A DNA stretch of 45,335 nucleotides from CBDCUC01 sp965222485 (GTDB lineage: Bacteria; Pseudomonadota; Alphaproteobacteria; Rhizobiales; Hyphomicrobiaceae): NCBI GenBank assembly GCA_965222485.1, contig CBDCUC010000002.1, positions 1 to 45,335 on the forward strand. The letters are read 5' to 3'. This document shows positions 11,190 to 19,403 of this stretch, piece after piece. The notes beneath the pieces are model-generated. The model saw only the letters and a list, made by a program, of their open reading frames with translations, was not told the DNA's origin and did not search any database. Every line of letters begins with the position of its first letter. Position 1 is the first letter of the stretch. A program made the position numbers and the translations under genes.

Positions 11190-11511
11190 AAAGAAAGCGG
11201 TTTCTCCGGACGCACCGCTCTTGAAGATCCAGCAATCTGGATGGTCTGCGGCAGAAGAACTAAGTGGGGCGTAATGCGTGGATCCTCACCGAAACACTTA
11301 CCAGCTGACGACCTGCTTTTGAAGGCAACGCAAGCGGATGTCAGAACTTCGGGTTGATGGGCCAGGCCGGAGTGTGCGCCAATATTGTCCAAGACTCTCA
11401 GATTAAATTCACACCGTTGCTAGCGCCAACGTATAATCGTTTCGATTCGCCGGCTGCTTTTGTGGTGTCCATGCGTGCTGTCGGCCACTCTGCTCACGGA
11501 GATATCGATAT
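11190..11511. other. Intergenic region between type I and type II secretion genes
   Basis: 322 bases without a convincing gene. No strong terminator was seen. A 10-bp palindrome ATATCGATAT (11502-11511) directly abuts the ATG of the next gene, and GGAG at 11498-11501 may be its ribosome binding site. Confidence 0.5.
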
Positions 11512-11808
11512 ATGCATAGGTTGGCACAAGCAGCGCTGTTCGGTCTCCTTATGTCTACGTCAATTGCCTGGTCCGGCGATGATTACGGATCACTCAAGGA
11601 CTCCGAACCAGCCGAAATTGCTGAAACGCAGGCGCACGGCTGCTATTATCACCGAGGCCGCCGCTATTGCGCACGATACTGCTATTGGGAAATTGACGGG
11701 CGGCGCTACTGCCAGCGCCGATTACGTCAGGCACATCCGCAAGCTTACTATTATACGAGGGAAGAGAGGATCGCGCCGGAAGCACGTTACAGGCGCCGTC
11801 GCCACTAA
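11512..11808 (+). CDS. Small secreted Cys/Arg/Tyr-rich protein, unknown function
   Basis: 98 residues. A clear Sec signal peptide is present (MHRLAQAALFGLLMSTSIAW, cleavage near residue 20-22). The mature protein has four Cys (CYYHR, RRYCARYC, RRYCQRR) set among Arg and Tyr residues and ends in RYRRRRH. The Cys could form two disulphides or bind a metal in the periplasm. I do not recognise the family. The gene is on the same strand as gspO and 21 bases ahead of it, so it may be the first gene of the gspO-gspG unit. A longer ORF in another frame (11354-11980) crosses it but lacks any family-like sequence. Confidence 0.7.
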   Translation: MHRLAQAALFGLLMSTSIAWSGDDYGSLKDSEPAEIAETQAHGCYYHRGRRYCARYCYWEIDGRRYCQRRLRQAHPQAYYYTREERIAPEARYRRRRH

Positions 11809-11829
11809 AGAGAGCCGCGTAGTTCGAAT

Positions 11830-12396
11830 ATGTACACCAGTGTCGTGTCCGGTCGGTCAAACTTGTGCGTTGTTACGGCATTTTGTGCGCTCTACGCAAT
11901 TGTCGGTTGCCCAGTGCTCGCTTCGGTTAACCCGCCAGGGCTTGTTGTTGTCGTTTCCGTACCCCTGGCAGCAGTCCTAATCGCTTTGAGCGTGATCGAT
12001 CTTCGTAGCTTCACTCTTCCCGACACTCTCACCATTCCACTCCTTCTCGCCGGTCTATTGGTGGCCGTTTTGCTCCAGTTAAGGTCGCCGGTATGGCATG
12101 TGGTTGCGGCGGTTGCCGGCTACGGCACGCTGCATGTTTTTTCCGAAGTTTATTATTGGCTGCGCAAACGTGACGGCATCGGCATGGGTGACGCCAAATT
12201 GTTCGGTGCAGCCGGTGCGTGGCTCGGACTGAGCGGTCTTCCGACGGTTCTGCTTTGGGCCACGGGGGTGGCGGTCGCTGTCGTGTGCGTGGTCAGTTTT
12301 TTCGAACGATCGATGAAACTAAGCACTGCCATACCCTTTGGCCCTTTTTTGGCATTTGCGTTTTGGCTTGTGTGGCTCTACGGGCCGCTTGTCTGA
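11830..12396 (+). CDS. gspO: Prepilin peptidase, A24 family (GspO-type, peptidase domain only)
   Basis: Polytopic membrane aspartyl protease that cleaves the leader of type II pseudopilins. The 188 residues contain the two catalytic Asp motifs: the Asp of SVIDLRSFTLPD, followed by a helix, and the GMGDAKLFGAAGAWLG segment with the GxGD signature. The protein lacks the N-terminal cytoplasmic methylase domain with CxxC pairs found in full-length PilD/GspO, so it is the short, CpaA-like form. It is followed by gspG about 135 bases downstream, and its substrates GspG/H/I/J/K are all in this window. Confidence 0.88.
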   Translation: MYTSVVSGRSNLCVVTAFCALYAIVGCPVLASVNPPGLVVVVSVPLAAVLIALSVIDLRSFTLPDTLTIPLLLAGLLVAVLLQLRSPVWHVVAAVAGYGTLHVFSEVYYWLRKRDGIGMGDAKLFGAAGAWLGLSGLPTVLLWATGVAVAVVCVVSFFERSMKLSTAIPFGPFLAFAFWLVWLYGPLV

Positions 12397-12469
12397 TGAC
12401 ACGCGCCAGCTGCCAGCGGTCGATGTCAGTTTCCGGCACTATTAAGCAAGCGTCTCAATATTCAAATAG

Positions 12470-12483
12470 CTAGAATATTCTAG
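12470..12483. promoter_or_regulatory. 14-bp perfect palindrome upstream of gspG
   Basis: CTAGAATATTCTAG reads the same on both strands. It lies in the gspO-gspG gap, 50 bases before the gspG start, where an operator for a dimeric regulator would be expected. Function is inferred from symmetry and position only. Confidence 0.4.
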
Positions 12484-12533
12484 GCTTGCTGCGCGAAGGA
12501 TGGAGCGGCAAGATAGGCCGGCACAGAGGAGAA

Positions 12534-12998
12534 ATGTGGAAAGTGCAACGGCACAGGGCAACAACTCGCCGGCCGCAGCGAAGCGGCAGACATAGGCAAG
12601 CAGGGTTTACGCTGGTGGAGATGCTGGTCGTGCTTGGCATTCTGGTTTTGCTCGCCGCTGTTGCCTATCCGCAGGTCCTCCGTTACATGGGCTCGGCACG
12701 AACAGAGGTCGCAAGAGCGCAGATCAGTGCGATTGCGACGGCGGTTGAGCTTTATTCATTGGACAATGGTGGTTTTCCGCCCCAACAGCCGGGATTGCTT
12801 GCGCTCGTCACAAAGACATCAGGCGCACGCCGTTGGAATGGGCCCTACTTGAAAAAAAAGGAAGGGCTGATCGATCCTTGGGGACGGCCTTATCAATACC
12901 GTGTGCCAGGTCGCAATGTGCCCTTTGAAATATTTTCACTGGGCCGCGACAATACCCCGGGTGGCGAGGGCGAAGATGTCGATCTCGCCAATTGGTGA
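12534..12998 (+). CDS. gspG: Type II secretion major pseudopilin GspG
   Basis: Main subunit of the periplasmic pseudopilus. A basic leader ends at a prepilin site (QAG followed by FTLVEMLVVLGIL, with Glu at +5), then comes the hydrophobic N-terminal helix and a GspG head with the family signatures DNGGFPPQQPGLLAL, WNGPYLKK, DPWGRPYQYR and a C-terminal GGEGEDVD segment typical of the calcium site. ATG 12534 is preferred because AGAGGAG lies just upstream; an in-frame TTG at 12486 would give a 170-residue form with an unusually long leader. The gene converges with gspJ of the opposite operon. Confidence 0.95.
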   Translation: MWKVQRHRATTRRPQRSGRHRQAGFTLVEMLVVLGILVLLAAVAYPQVLRYMGSARTEVARAQISAIATAVELYSLDNGGFPPQQPGLLALVTKTSGARRWNGPYLKKKEGLIDPWGRPYQYRVPGRNVPFEIFSLGRDNTPGGEGEDVDLANW

Positions 12999-13009
12999 GC
13001 CGGTTCACA

Positions 13010-13029
13010 TCATTCACGAATGTGAATGA
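13010..13029. terminator. Bidirectional hairpin between gspG and gspJ
   Basis: Perfect 8-bp inverted repeat TCATTCAC/GTGAATGA with a 4-base loop, placed exactly in the 32-base gap between the two convergent stop codons. No T tract on either side. Confidence 0.5.
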
Positions 13030-13030
13030 A

Positions 13031-13687
13031 TTAACGTCTTTTGCGAAGGCGCAACTCAACAACGCGGCGATGAGATCTAGCTCCTGGTTCCGACGTGCGC
13101 ACTACGATTTCGACAAGGTCTGGTAATGCGTCGTCACGCCGCCACTGCAGCAGCCAACGTTTCGATTGACCTATAGAGGGGCTTCCAAAGTAACGAATCG
13201 CGAGCGCACGTATGGATATCGGTGCGACAAGTTCGGTCGGCCCGTGCGATGCCGATTGGTTTCTACTGCCAGGATGCAGCTGCTGATTGAGGACTAGAAG
13301 TTTGTTTTGTGAGTTGTCTACCTCGCGTTGTGAAAGTTCGAACCGGTAAATGGCGCCTTTGCCGAGCTTTGCCCCGGCCGGTGCAATGAACCGCAGCGAC
13401 CGTTCATCTCCAGAAAACAGAAACTTCACGCGTCCATTTGTGTCACGCGCAAAGACAGGCATCGCTTCCGACAATTTTTGTTCAACATAGTTTTGGAATG
13501 CACTGTGGCCGGTTCGCAGGGACAAATCGTCCTGCGTCTCCCAAACACGCGAGCCCAGTGTCAACGTGGTGGGTAAAAAAGACATGATCAATGCGAGGAT
13601 GGTGAGCGAGACCAAAAGCTCTACAAGCGTGAATCCGGCTTCGGATTGTCGGCGGCTGGGCGAGGGTAGCTTGGGAATCATGTTCAT
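13031..13687 (-). CDS. gspJ: Type II secretion minor pseudopilin GspJ
   Basis: Minor pseudopilin that, with GspI and GspK, forms the pseudopilus tip. 218 residues; a 17-residue leader ends in EAG before FTLVELLVSLTIL (Glu at +5). The head is longer than in GspH/GspI, as usual for GspJ, and contains GSRVWETQDDLSLRTG and a run of beta-strand-like segments (RSLRFIAPAG, IYRFELSQREV). It is the last gene of the minus-strand unit gspE-F-H-I-J and its ATG overlaps the gspI stop by 4 bases. Confidence 0.92.
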   Translation of the reverse strand: MNMIPKLPSPSRRQSEAGFTLVELLVSLTILALIMSFLPTTLTLGSRVWETQDDLSLRTGHSAFQNYVEQKLSEAMPVFARDTNGRVKFLFSGDERSLRFIAPAGAKLGKGAIYRFELSQREVDNSQNKLLVLNQQLHPGSRNQSASHGPTELVAPISIRALAIRYFGSPSIGQSKRWLLQWRRDDALPDLVEIVVRTSEPGARSHRRVVELRLRKRR

Positions 13688-14109
13688 TGCGCGCTACCCA
13701 ACTTCAGAGTTTTCAAACGAAGCTTGTGGTTCTTCTCCTCGCGCTTGTCACGCCAGTTTACTGTCACTGTCGCCCAATACGCCTGGGGATTAAAGGCTTC
13801 GTCAAACTCTGCGCGAGCTGCGTATGGCGTTATGACTATTTCCCACCTGACATCGGCGTGTGTTCTCCCGCCATATTGGCCCGCCGCAAGTGGGCGCACA
13901 TGACCGACCTCTGCAAGTTGTGACCGGGCAACAATCAAGGCGGTATCATGCGAATTTGCGATCCTTGCAGCTCGTGTCCCTTTGAGAACGATCTGAAAGA
14001 ACATAACGCCGATGATCATCACTAGAACAAGGGCGACGATCGTCTCAATTAACGTAAAGCCACGTTCGCGGTTTGTAATCCGGTCAGTTTTTCCAGATGA
14101 GCTCGGCAT
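13684..14109 (-). CDS. gspI: Type II secretion minor pseudopilin GspI
   Basis: 141 residues, the usual GspI size. The leader ends RERG before FTLIETIVALVLV, with Glu at +5. The head has the family pattern of a short helix followed by strands (ALIVARSQLAEVG, VRWEIVITPY, WATVTVNWRDKREEK). It overlaps gspH upstream by 26 bases and gspJ downstream by 4 bases, showing tight translational coupling in the operon. Confidence 0.9.
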   Translation of the reverse strand: MPSSSGKTDRITNRERGFTLIETIVALVLVMIIGVMFFQIVLKGTRAARIANSHDTALIVARSQLAEVGHVRPLAAGQYGGRTHADVRWEIVITPYAARAEFDEAFNPQAYWATVTVNWRDKREEKNHKLRLKTLKLGSAQ

Positions 14110-14551
14110 GCCCTGTCATCCAATCGATTCTAACAACGGCTCGTTGTGCATTCTGGGAAAGTATAATAGCGCCGCCTGTTGCGCTTCCATCGGGATGGAA
14201 TTGGAGGCGCGCCTGACTAGAAGATACCCGTTCTTTTTGAAGCGTAACGAAAACAACCGAAATTGAATCTGCAATTTGCTTCCGCTTGGTCACCCCACTA
14301 ACCCAGTAACGCCTCGTGTCAATGTCGACGGTCATCGCGCGAGGCTGATTGCTTCTGATAGCGGCGCTGCGTGCCGCCCTCAACTGATTGACCATGTCAT
14401 AGGCTGTTGCGCGCATATCGAGCCTATCAGCCGGTCGATAGAGGAGAGGGAGGGAAAAAAACGCGATCAGCGCCAAGATCGCTAATACGAGCAGCATCTC
14501 AAACAGCGTAAAGCCACCGTCGACAGATGTGCTGTGTGAACATCGTAACAT
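14084..14551 (-). CDS. gspH: Type II secretion minor pseudopilin GspH
   Basis: 155 residues. The leader ends VDGG before FTLFEMLLVLAIL (Glu at +5). The head includes YDMVNQLRAARSAAIRSNQP and the strand-rich region RLQFHPDGSATGGAIIL; the FxPDGSATGG motif is characteristic of GspH/FimT-like pseudopilins. It lies 7 bases after the gspF stop in the gspE-F-H-I-J operon. Confidence 0.9.
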   Translation of the reverse strand: MLRCSHSTSVDGGFTLFEMLLVLAILALIAFFSLPLLYRPADRLDMRATAYDMVNQLRAARSAAIRSNQPRAMTVDIDTRRYWVSGVTKRKQIADSISVVFVTLQKERVSSSQARLQFHPDGSATGGAIILSQNAQRAVVRIDWMTGHAELIWKN

Positions 14552-14558
14552 ATTGGCC

Positions 14559-15785
14559 TCAGGACGTAGCCAGTGAATTGATGCTTAGAAGAGCACTCAT
14601 GATCGAGATGGCTAGCCAGCCGACAATCAGACCAACGAACAAAGTGAGCGCAGGCGTAAGCATGCTGGCTAGGCGTTCCAGTCGTCTCTGAACAGAAGCC
14701 TCGAATATGTCGGCAATGCGCACTAACATATCCTCAAGCTGACCCGTCTGCTCGCCCACCTGCGTAAGGCGCAAGCATATGTCTGGAAACTGACCGTTCG
14801 CTGCCAGAGACCTTGTCAGTGGTGCGCCTTCTTTCACGCTCTCCACGACATCATGTATTGCATTTTTAAAGGCGGCATTCCTGGGCACGCGAGCTGAGAC
14901 CAGTATTGCATCGACCAACGGCACGCCACTCTTCATAAGAGTTGAAAGGATCCGGGCGAAGCGTGCGGTTTCTCGCGCTTGAATATGTTTTCCGATGATA
15001 GGCGCGCCCAGCGCTAGTCGCGATGACAGTAGGCGGAGCGAAGAATTTCTTGCGGCTAGGACAAGCGTTGCAACTACGATGGCCGCAAGGCCCGTGAGTA
15101 CAATGCCATGGTCGATAAAAAGCTGCCGAATGCTGTCCAAAACGATTATAGCCATCGGCAATGATGCGCCCGCGTCGGTCAAGAGGGGAACGACGACTGG
15201 CAGCAGGACTCCAATTATAAGTCCTATTGCAACGACAGTGACAAAGAGTAGTACACCAGGGTAGATCAGGGCCGAAACCACTTTGGCCCGAACCTCCGCC
15301 GTACGCTCCAAGAACACAGCAAGATCTGCCAAGACCTCGCCAAGCTTGCCACTTTCTTCTCCTGCGGCCGCCAACTGCCAGACATACTCGGGGAATGTCT
15401 TTCCTTGGGAGGCTAATCCTTGCGACAAAGATTGCCCTTCGAGGACACGATCCAGAATCGCCCGCGTGGCGCTGCGAACACGCTTGGAAAGTTGCGGCTG
15501 AACGGAAACAATTTTGAGCACATCGTCCAGCGGCAGGTCAGCCTTTATAAGTGTCGCCAGCTCGCGGATATAAACAGCCAGATTGGAAATGGATAGCTGA
15601 TGCTGCAACACGATGTCACGCTGCCAAACCGACTTGGCGCGCGGCGCCTGCCCCTGCGTAATCTCTATCGGTATCTCGCCGCGTTGTCGTATCGCGTTTA
15701 GTGCCGATGCACGCGACTCCGACACAATCTCGCCTGCAACTGTCTTCCCTCCGGGGTCGTAAGCCGTGTAGCCAAAGCGAGTCAT
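14559..15785 (-). CDS. gspF: Type II secretion inner-membrane platform protein GspF
   Basis: Polytopic assembly platform that couples the GspE ATPase to pseudopilus growth. 408 residues, the normal length, with two homologous T2SSF domains: the first contains IRELATLIKADLPLDDVL, the second ARILSTLMKSGVPLVDAIL. Three hydrophobic segments are visible (VVSALIYPGVLLFVTVVAIG, the IVLTGLAAIVVATLVLA region, and the C-terminal ALTLFVGLIVGWLAISIMSALL). The start codon overlaps the gspE stop by 4 bases. Confidence 0.95.
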   Translation of the reverse strand: MTRFGYTAYDPGGKTVAGEIVSESRASALNAIRQRGEIPIEITQGQAPRAKSVWQRDIVLQHQLSISNLAVYIRELATLIKADLPLDDVLKIVSVQPQLSKRVRSATRAILDRVLEGQSLSQGLASQGKTFPEYVWQLAAAGEESGKLGEVLADLAVFLERTAEVRAKVVSALIYPGVLLFVTVVAIGLIIGVLLPVVVPLLTDAGASLPMAIIVLDSIRQLFIDHGIVLTGLAAIVVATLVLAARNSSLRLLSSRLALGAPIIGKHIQARETARFARILSTLMKSGVPLVDAILVSARVPRNAAFKNAIHDVVESVKEGAPLTRSLAANGQFPDICLRLTQVGEQTGQLEDMLVRIADIFEASVQRRLERLASMLTPALTLFVGLIVGWLAISIMSALLSINSLATS

Positions 15786-17539
15786 GGTTCCATCCGGCTC
15801 ACGCGGAGAATCTCTTCCAAGGTAGTCTCGCCATTGAGGACTTTCTTCAGTCCGTCTACGAACATGGTGTCAATGCCACTCTGACGCATGGCGGCATGAA
15901 CGACGCGCTCACTACCCTCCCCAATGACGGTTTGATGCATGTCGTTGCGTAGAACCAAGAGCTCGCAAATCATGGTGCGACCATGAAATCCCGTCCACCG
16001 GCAGGCATCGCATCCGATGGGCTGGCGCAGTCCGTTTACCGATGACGAAAGATCGCTGCTCAGGCCTGCGCCCTGCATGCGATTGCGCAGGACCGGTGTC
16101 AGCTCGCTAGGTGCGGAGCATTGGCTGCATAGTCGCCGTACAAGTCGTTGTGCCAAGATGCCCTTTAGGCTCGAAGCCAAAAGGTAGCCCTCCACTCCCA
16201 TGTCGATTAGTCGTGCCACGGTGGCGGCTGCGCTATTGGTGTGCAGCGTGGACAATACGAGGTGGCCGGTGAGCGAGGCCTGGATGGCAACTTGCGCTGT
16301 CTCCAGATCACGAATCTCGCCAACCATCACAATGTCGGGATCCTGGCGCAGGATCGAACGCAGGGTGTTGGCGAACGACAGGCCGATTTTTGGCTGAACC
16401 TGAATTTGATTAACGCCCGCGAGCTCATACTCGATGGGGTCTTCCACAGTAAAGGTCTTGCGTTCCGGGCTGTTCAACATGCTCAGCGCAGTATAGAGGG
16501 TCGTCGTCTTGCCGCTTCCCGTAGGCCCGGTCACCAGAATGATTCCGTTCGGCTCCTGCAACAGTTCGGTAAACTGCGCGCGGGTCGCATTCCCGAGCCC
16601 AAGTTTTGTGAATTCTAACTCTACGCTCGATCTATCCAGCAGGCGTAGGACGACACTTTCACCATTCATTGTTGGCATAGTTGATACACGCAGATCGATC
16701 TCACGACCTTGAACGGTTTCTTTGACGCGACCGTCCTGAGGCAAACGTCGCTCAGCGATATTCATGCGCGCCAAAATCTTCAGCCGTGACGTTACGGCCG
16801 GGCAAACAGTTGCTGGCAGAACCTCCATCGTGTGCAGAACGCCGTCAATGCGAAATCTCACATGCAAACTGTCGTTGTGAGGTTCAAAATGAATATCGGA
16901 AGCGTGTGCCTCGACCGCTCGCGAGACCAAGTCGTGGACGAGACGAATAATAGGTGCCTCGCTTGCCAGGTCCCTTAGCCGACTTATGTCCGCCTCGCTG
17001 GCACCTTCCAAGGAGCCTTCTACTTCTGTAAGGCCTACTCCGTTTCGGTCTTCTGCCGCGTCGGTGTAAAGACGCTTGATGGCGCCGCCAATATCCGCTG
17101 GCGTCGCGACGCATATTTCGATGTTCCGGGAAAGTTGAAAAGCTAAGGCAGCGACCGCCTCTTCGTTGAATGGATCCGCCATTGCCAGCAGCAACCGATC
17201 GCCATGGTCCGCGATAGGCACAAGCTGCATCGATGACAAAAACGACGATGGCAATTGGTCGGCGAATAGGGCCTTGTGTGGAAGGTCGGACTGCGAGAGT
17301 AGTGGAAGACGAAGATACTCTGAATATGCTTGCGCGAGGTCAGCTTCGCTTAAAAGGCCGAGGCGTGTCAGCACGACCTCGAAGCGCTCTGCTGTTTGAT
17401 GATGCAAACGCAGCGCGCGTCTTAATGAACGATCGTTTAGGAGGCCGGATTCACCAAGGAAGGCTCCAAAGCCCTCCGCAAATTCGGAATTGGTAGGAAC
17501 GATGTCGTACCTCGTGTCATGACTGCCGGTATACGCCAT
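15782..17539 (-). CDS. gspE: Type II secretion ATPase GspE
   Basis: Cytoplasmic hexameric ATPase driving pseudopilus assembly. 585 residues. The N-terminal GspE N1 domain is followed by the ATPase core with Walker A GPTGSGKT (338-345), the Asp box (VEDPIEYELAGVNQ), Walker B and His box (LRQDPDIVMVGEIRD; GHLVLSTLHTN) and a C-terminal zinc element with two CxxC pairs (CSQC and CDAC followed by RWTGFHGR). All expected catalytic residues are present. First gene of the minus-strand gspE-F-H-I-J operon, divergent from gspL with about 100 bases between starts. Confidence 0.96.
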   Translation of the reverse strand: MAYTGSHDTRYDIVPTNSEFAEGFGAFLGESGLLNDRSLRRALRLHHQTAERFEVVLTRLGLLSEADLAQAYSEYLRLPLLSQSDLPHKALFADQLPSSFLSSMQLVPIADHGDRLLLAMADPFNEEAVAALAFQLSRNIEICVATPADIGGAIKRLYTDAAEDRNGVGLTEVEGSLEGASEADISRLRDLASEAPIIRLVHDLVSRAVEAHASDIHFEPHNDSLHVRFRIDGVLHTMEVLPATVCPAVTSRLKILARMNIAERRLPQDGRVKETVQGREIDLRVSTMPTMNGESVVLRLLDRSSVELEFTKLGLGNATRAQFTELLQEPNGIILVTGPTGSGKTTTLYTALSMLNSPERKTFTVEDPIEYELAGVNQIQVQPKIGLSFANTLRSILRQDPDIVMVGEIRDLETAQVAIQASLTGHLVLSTLHTNSAAATVARLIDMGVEGYLLASSLKGILAQRLVRRLCSQCSAPSELTPVLRNRMQGAGLSSDLSSSVNGLRQPIGCDACRWTGFHGRTMICELLVLRNDMHQTVIGEGSERVVHAAMRQSGIDTMFVDGLKKVLNGETTLEEILRVSRMEP

Positions 17540-17593
17540 AGCATTGCGCTCGTTACGATGGTCCAGAACCTTTATCCCTGGCTCACATCACGG

Positions 17594-17599
17594 TATAAT
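17594..17599 (+). promoter_or_regulatory. Possible -10 box for gspL
   Basis: A consensus TATAAT lies 41 bases before the gspL ATG in the divergent gspE/gspL gap. No good -35 hexamer was found at the usual spacing, so the call rests on the -10 match and position. Confidence 0.3.
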
Positions 17600-17640
17600 C
17601 TTAGCGTCTTGAATGTCATTCTGCACGCGGAAACGCTGCA

Positions 17641-18834
17641 ATGACGTTTGATTGGTATCTACGTTCTCGTTACGGCGTGAGACGCCGCAAACTCAGTCAA
17701 TATGAAGCGTCTATGTTGCGTGAAGTTTCGTCAGTCATAGTTAATTTCTTGAGTTGGTGGGTGGCTGAGATAAAGGCCATATTTTCACCCGCGGCTGCGA
17801 GCGGCAGTGACCGGTACACGCAACGGATTGTGTTATCGGTATTGACGGATCACTTCCACCTCGTGGATGAAAACAAAAAACGTGCGCCGGCAAAGATCGG
17901 CGAATATGAATCGCTCGATACCGCCGCGTCTGCACTGGCCAAAATTGTCAGAAAACGACCTTCCATGCCGGTGGGAATTCGCTTTTCCAACAGTGATTTT
18001 TTTGTGCGCCAAATGGAATTGCCGGCATCGGCCCGCAACGATGTAAAAAAAGTGTTGGACCTGGAGCTTGAAAGAACGACACCGTTCCGACCGGCACAGG
18101 TTTATGCTGCACATTTTATCGACCACGAACCGCAAGGGGACAGCCAAAAGCTTGTCGTCCAACAGGTTGTCATCAAGCGAAGAACAGTCCAGCAGGCAGT
18201 GGATGCGCTGTCGCAGGTCGGTGTCACACCTGATTTCGTGGATTGCGCGGCAAATGACGGGCAAGACACGCTTCCAGTTGATTTTTTGCAGACGACGGAG
18301 AGCCACTTGGCGGCCAGTGGTGGGGGCAATCGCATGATGCCCAGGTTGGCGGCCTTATCCATCCTACTTGCGGGAACTGCTGTAGTCACCGCTCTCGTGC
18401 GGTACCAGGCGGCCGTGGATGAGGTATCTGCAGCTGTCACGGCGGCTCGGGGTGATGCTCGGATCGTACGACAAGCGGTCGAAAAATCACAAACGGTGTT
18501 GTCTCAGATTGCGACCGTGGAGCGCTGGCGGCGCGAGAGGATACCGGCAGCGCAAGTGGTGGAGCAGTTGACACAGCTTTTTCCCGACACGGCGTATCTG
18601 AGCGATATGCGCCTGGAGGAAGGTGTTATCGAAGTCACCGGATACGCACAGTCGGCCGCACCACTAATACCATTGATCGAGAAGTCGCTTCTTTTCGACC
18701 GCGTGTCTCTGGCAGCGCCTGTGATGTTAGATGCGCGACGCGACAGGGAGAGATTCAGTATTCGCCTTCATCTTCGAAGCACATCATTTCCCGGTGGGGT
18801 GAGTGAGCCGGACGAGTCGATGGAAGCGCGATGA
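17641..18834 (+). CDS. gspL: Type II secretion protein GspL-like (PilN domain)
   Basis: Bitopic inner-membrane protein that in type II systems docks GspE and contacts GspM. 397 residues. The cytoplasmic part has an actin-like segment (VGIRFSNSDFFVRQMELPASA, DLELERTTPFRPAQVY), then one membrane helix (LAALSILLAGTAVVTALV, about residues 235-253), a coiled coil and a PilN-like ferredoxin-fold domain (ERIPAAQVVEQLTQLFPDTAYLSD). An internal ATG at 17713 is a possible alternative start, since the first 24 residues look atypical. It overlaps gspM by 4 bases. Confidence 0.82.
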   Translation: MTFDWYLRSRYGVRRRKLSQYEASMLREVSSVIVNFLSWWVAEIKAIFSPAAASGSDRYTQRIVLSVLTDHFHLVDENKKRAPAKIGEYESLDTAASALAKIVRKRPSMPVGIRFSNSDFFVRQMELPASARNDVKKVLDLELERTTPFRPAQVYAAHFIDHEPQGDSQKLVVQQVVIKRRTVQQAVDALSQVGVTPDFVDCAANDGQDTLPVDFLQTTESHLAASGGGNRMMPRLAALSILLAGTAVVTALVRYQAAVDEVSAAVTAARGDARIVRQAVEKSQTVLSQIATVERWRRERIPAAQVVEQLTQLFPDTAYLSDMRLEEGVIEVTGYAQSAAPLIPLIEKSLLFDRVSLAAPVMLDARRDRERFSIRLHLRSTSFPGGVSEPDESMEAR

Positions 18835-19403
18835 TAACACTCAAATCGATAATGAGCCGGCGGTTGGCGGCCATCGCAATCTTGGCGGTTGTTCTGGTAG
18901 TTTTCTCAAGCCTTGTAATCCTGCCGGTCGCAAAACATGTCGTGGGCCTTCAAGAACAGTTGGGGGATCAGCGCAGGATATTGGGTCGACTAACCCAACT
19001 TGCTGAGCCAAAGGCCTTCGCAGTCGATCTAGCAAGTCGTCTCAAACAAGCGCGTAATAGGGGCGTCTTTCTGGAGGGTGACACCGATGCGCTACGCACG
19101 GCGAAGTTGCAATCGTTGTTGGCGACAGAGGCCAAAAAAGTCGGAATTCGAATACGTACGAGCCGCACATTATCAAGCATCGAACGAGATGGCATCCAAC
19201 TGTTAGGCGTAGAAGTCTTGATGGGCGCAAATATTCAGCAGATTCGATCGATGCTCGTGAATATTGAACAGCAATGGCCATACCTGTTCGTGCATTCCCT
19301 CGGGATAGGACAGCCCACGTCGCGTCAGCCAAACGACGACAAGCTCGAATTTCGCATCGGTGTGTTCGGTGTTGTCGCACAATTCGTGGATGAGGAGACG
19401 TGA
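18831..19403 (+). CDS. gspM: Type II secretion protein GspM
   Basis: 190 residues. A single N-terminal membrane anchor (LAAIAILAVVLVVFSSLVIL) follows a short basic segment, then a coiled-coil region (VVGLQEQLGDQRRILGRL) and a small periplasmic ferredoxin-like domain. This is the GspM layout, and the position directly after gspL supports the call. GspM stabilises GspL and the inner-membrane platform. The start overlaps the gspL stop by 4 bases and the stop shares one base with the next ATG. Confidence 0.8.
   Translation: MITLKSIMSRRLAAIAILAVVLVVFSSLVILPVAKHVVGLQEQLGDQRRILGRLTQLAEPKAFAVDLASRLKQARNRGVFLEGDTDALRTAKLQSLLATEAKKVGIRIRTSRTLSSIERDGIQLLGVEVLMGANIQQIRSMLVNIEQQWPYLFVHSLGIGQPTSRQPNDDKLEFRIGVFGVVAQFVDEET

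Noticed and set aside
11354..11980. 208-codon plus-strand ORF
   Set aside because: It crosses the better supported signal-peptide gene at 11512 and the gspO start, and its translation has no domain-like pattern.
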